From CAYLYM01 sp964387645 (lineage in GTDB: Bacteria; Calditrichota; Calditrichia; RBG-13-44-9): 14,869 nucleotides of DNA. The stretch lies in the NCBI GenBank assembly GCA_964387645.1, contig CAYLYM010000096.1, forward strand, positions 1-14,869. The letters are read 5' to 3'. The notes below the pieces were generated by a model. That model ran no database searches, was not told the DNA's origin, and worked only from the letters and a program-made list of their open reading frames with translations. The position numbers and the translations under genes were made by a program. Shown piece after piece: positions 13,749-14,869 of the stretch; the stretch's first letter is position 1, and every line of letters starts with the position of its first letter.

Positions 13749-14026
13749 AGTAAAAATTTAGCTTGTATGTCAGTTAAAACAAAATGTTAAAAGAACTTCT
13801 GGCTCAATATTCTACACCGTCAAGACTGCATTTAAATTAGCTCACCATTTTTCGTAAATTTAAATGATATTTTTTAAAAATACTTTAGAAGGAGAAAAAA
13901 TTTGCTTAGATGAAAAATGCATGGCATCGAGTTTTTAAATCTTTTAAAAGGCAACAGACAAATTAAAGAATTGAGTGGATTTAATTTATCTTGATTTCCC
14001 ATTGGTTATAAATTTAATTATTTAAC
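13749..14026. other. Divergent spacer between the LPS-core set and the DUF523 gene
   Basis: This AT-rich 278-base spacer should hold promoters for both directions. It contains the inverted repeat at 13829-13866 and an AGAAGGAG Shine-Dalgarno-like sequence (13887-13894) that serves no long reading frame. Downstream of it are TTG 13902 (three codons) and ATG 13910 (18 codons, MKNAWHRVFKSFKRQQTN, ending 13966). TATAAA at 14007-14012 could be a -10 box for the DUF523 gene, giving a very short or absent leader, but no good -35 box lies at the right distance. No other gene is seen. Confidence 0.5.
13829..13866. repeat. Perfect 10-base inverted repeat with 18-base spacer
   Basis: CATTTAAATT at 13829-13838 and its exact reverse complement AATTTAAATG at 13857-13866 flank an 18-base spacer. 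The position in the divergent spacer, about 80 bases upstream of the GT4 start and 160 upstream of the DUF523 start, would suit a dimeric regulator's operator. A hairpin ending the divergent transcripts is also possible. The arms are nearly all A/T, so chance is a real alternative. Confidence 0.3.
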
Positions 14027-14524
14027 ATGAAAAAAATATTGATTAGTGCTTGTTTACTTGGTGAGAATGTGCGTTACGATGGTAAGAATAGTAAGGTGGC
14101 TTCCGAAATTCTGGAGAGATGGATGCAAGAAAAACGTCTCATCCCGGTATGCCCTGAAGTATTAGGCGGCTTACCTGTCCCAAGATCAAGGTCAGAAATA
14201 GTGAAGGGTACGGGACAGGATGTAATCGACCATTTAGCTCTGGTAAAAAGCGAGCATGGTGAAGATTTTACTGACTATTTTATTAAAGGTGCTCGTAAAA
14301 CTTTACAAATTGCAATAGATCACAATGTAAAATATGCTATTTTTAAGTCGAAAAGCCCTTCATGCGGGAGTGGAAAAATTTATGATGGCACATTTAAAGG
14401 GCAACTAAAAGAAGGCGATGGCGTGACTGTGGCTTTGCTTAAAAAATATGGCATACAGATGTTTACCGAGAAAAATATGGAAGAATTGGAAGATATATTG
14501 AGATTACAGGAAATGGAAGAATGA
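14027..14524 (+). CDS. DUF523 / TudS-like protein (possible Fe-S thiouracil desulfidase)
   Basis: 165 residues, the full length of a stand-alone DUF523 domain. The conserved motifs are SACLLG with C9, VRYDGK (15-20), PVCPEVLGGLPVPR (40-53, with C42 and E44) and SKSPSCGSG (108-116, with C113). Some DUF523 proteins have been shown to be TudS desulfidases, which use a [4Fe-4S] cluster held by three cysteines to remove sulfur from thiouracil or thiouridine nucleotides. The three cysteines and the glutamate here match that arrangement, so the activity is plausible but inferred. No Shine-Dalgarno precedes ATG 14027. The stop overlaps the ATG of the next gene (ATGA), so the two are translationally linked even though their jobs seem unrelated. 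It has no evident link to polysaccharide synthesis. Confidence 0.85.
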   Translation: MKKILISACLLGENVRYDGKNSKVASEILERWMQEKRLIPVCPEVLGGLPVPRSRSEIVKGTGQDVIDHLALVKSEHGEDFTDYFIKGARKTLQIAIDHNVKYAIFKSKSPSCGSGKIYDGTFKGQLKEGDGVTVALLKKYGIQMFTEKNMEELEDILRLQEMEE

Positions 14525-14869
14525 ATCTTGAGCAACTTATCGACTATATAAAAATCAATCCAGAAATTGCCCGGAATATTACCCACTGGGAAGAGATTCC
14601 GGGTAGACTCGCCAATTTTGTGGATTTTCCACCGGGTATTCATCCCAAACTTAAAGAAGCCCTCGAAAAAAAGGGTATTAACAAACTGTATTCTCATCAG
14701 TTAGAAGCTTTTCAGGAAATTCAGGCGGGAAGAAATGTTGTCATAGTTACACCAACTGCCAGCGGCAAAACTCTGGCATATAATCTGCCTGTACTCAATC
14801 GTATCTTAAATGAGCCTGAAGCACGAACAATTTATTTGTTCCCTACTAAAGCCCTTTCTCAGGATCAAT
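14521..14869 (+). CDS. Large DEAD/DEAH-box helicase, YprA/MrfA-like (N-terminal part)
   Basis: The frame runs off the window edge; 116 residues are visible. An N-terminal region of about 50 residues leads into a Q-motif-like LYSHQLEAF (56-64), Walker A TPTASGKT (77-84) and motif Ia PTKALSQDQ (108-116), the order of a superfamily 2 helicase. The opening 'INKLYSHQ...VVIVTPTASGKTLAYNLPVL' pattern, given here only in part, resembles the YprA/MrfA/Hrq1-like group, long helicases with a C-terminal DUF1998 region that act in DNA repair. Domain IV onwards must be read from the adjoining sequence to confirm this. ATG 14521 overlaps the preceding stop, and AGGAAA at 14508-14513 sits seven bases upstream, so the start is well supported. 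Confidence 0.82.
   Translation, partial: MNLEQLIDYIKINPEIARNITHWEEIPGRLANFVDFPPGIHPKLKEALEKKGINKLYSHQLEAFQEIQAGRNVVIVTPTASGKTLAYNLPVLNRILNEPEARTIYLFPTKALSQDQ

Noticed and set aside
14380..14697. 105-residue minus-strand reading frame over the DUF523-helicase junction
   Set aside because: Both plus-strand genes carry conserved motifs across it; it is an antisense shadow.
1..14869. tRNA, rRNA, CRISPR array, insertion sequence or transposase remnants
   Set aside because: None was recognised by eye: no regularly spaced direct repeats, no transposase motifs and no tRNA-like cloverleaf in the spacers. A tRNA or Rfam scan would settle small RNAs.

Overview
The window is an AT-rich piece of a Gram-negative (diderm) bacterial chromosome given over almost entirely to envelope polysaccharide synthesis. 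The diderm call rests on an outer-membrane-type polysaccharide export protein and an LPS-core-like glycosyltransferase cluster. Base composition and gene style would fit an FCB-group or Calditrichota/Ignavibacteria-like lineage, but nothing here fixes the taxon. No RNA gene, mobile element or CRISPR array was seen.

Layout. Positions 1-10716 are on the plus strand. First comes the C-terminal part of a Wza/SLBB-type export protein. A PglC-like monotopic phosphoglycosyl transferase (PGT) follows, overlapping a PglF/WbpM/CapD-type nucleotide-sugar 4,6-dehydratase. Next are a DegT-family sugar aminotransferase and a Gfo/Idh-type nucleotide-sugar oxidoreductase. After an AT-rich gap of about 370 bases come two large fusion proteins. 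The first joins a WecA/TagO-type polytopic PGT to a complete WbaP-like module (four membrane helices, Rossmann domain, monotopic PGT fold). The second joins a GT2 glycosyltransferase to the same kind of module. Positions 10782-13748 are on the minus strand: a tight three-gene set (GT4, WaaE-like GT2, GT9 heptosyltransferase-like) that looks like LPS/LOS core assembly. After a 278-base divergent spacer, the plus strand resumes with a DUF523/TudS-like Fe-S protein overlapping the start of a large DEAD/DEAH-box helicase cut by the window edge.

How the genes fit together. The dehydratase, aminotransferase and oxidoreductase would make amino or deoxy UDP-sugars. The PglC-like enzyme and the WecA half of the fusion would each load a phosphosugar onto undecaprenyl phosphate. 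The GT2 fusion would extend the lipid-linked product, and the Wza-like protein would export the polymer. Flippase and polymerase genes are not in the window.

Most notable observation. The C-terminal monotopic PGT domains of both fusions have lost the catalytic Asp-Glu dyad (Tyr-Lys in one, Asn-Ile in the other) and other active-site residues. The small PglC-like protein in the same locus keeps all of them. The fused domains therefore look like pseudo-PGTs, possibly kept as membrane or lipid-carrier docking modules that hold a WecA enzyme and its follow-on glycosyltransferase together.
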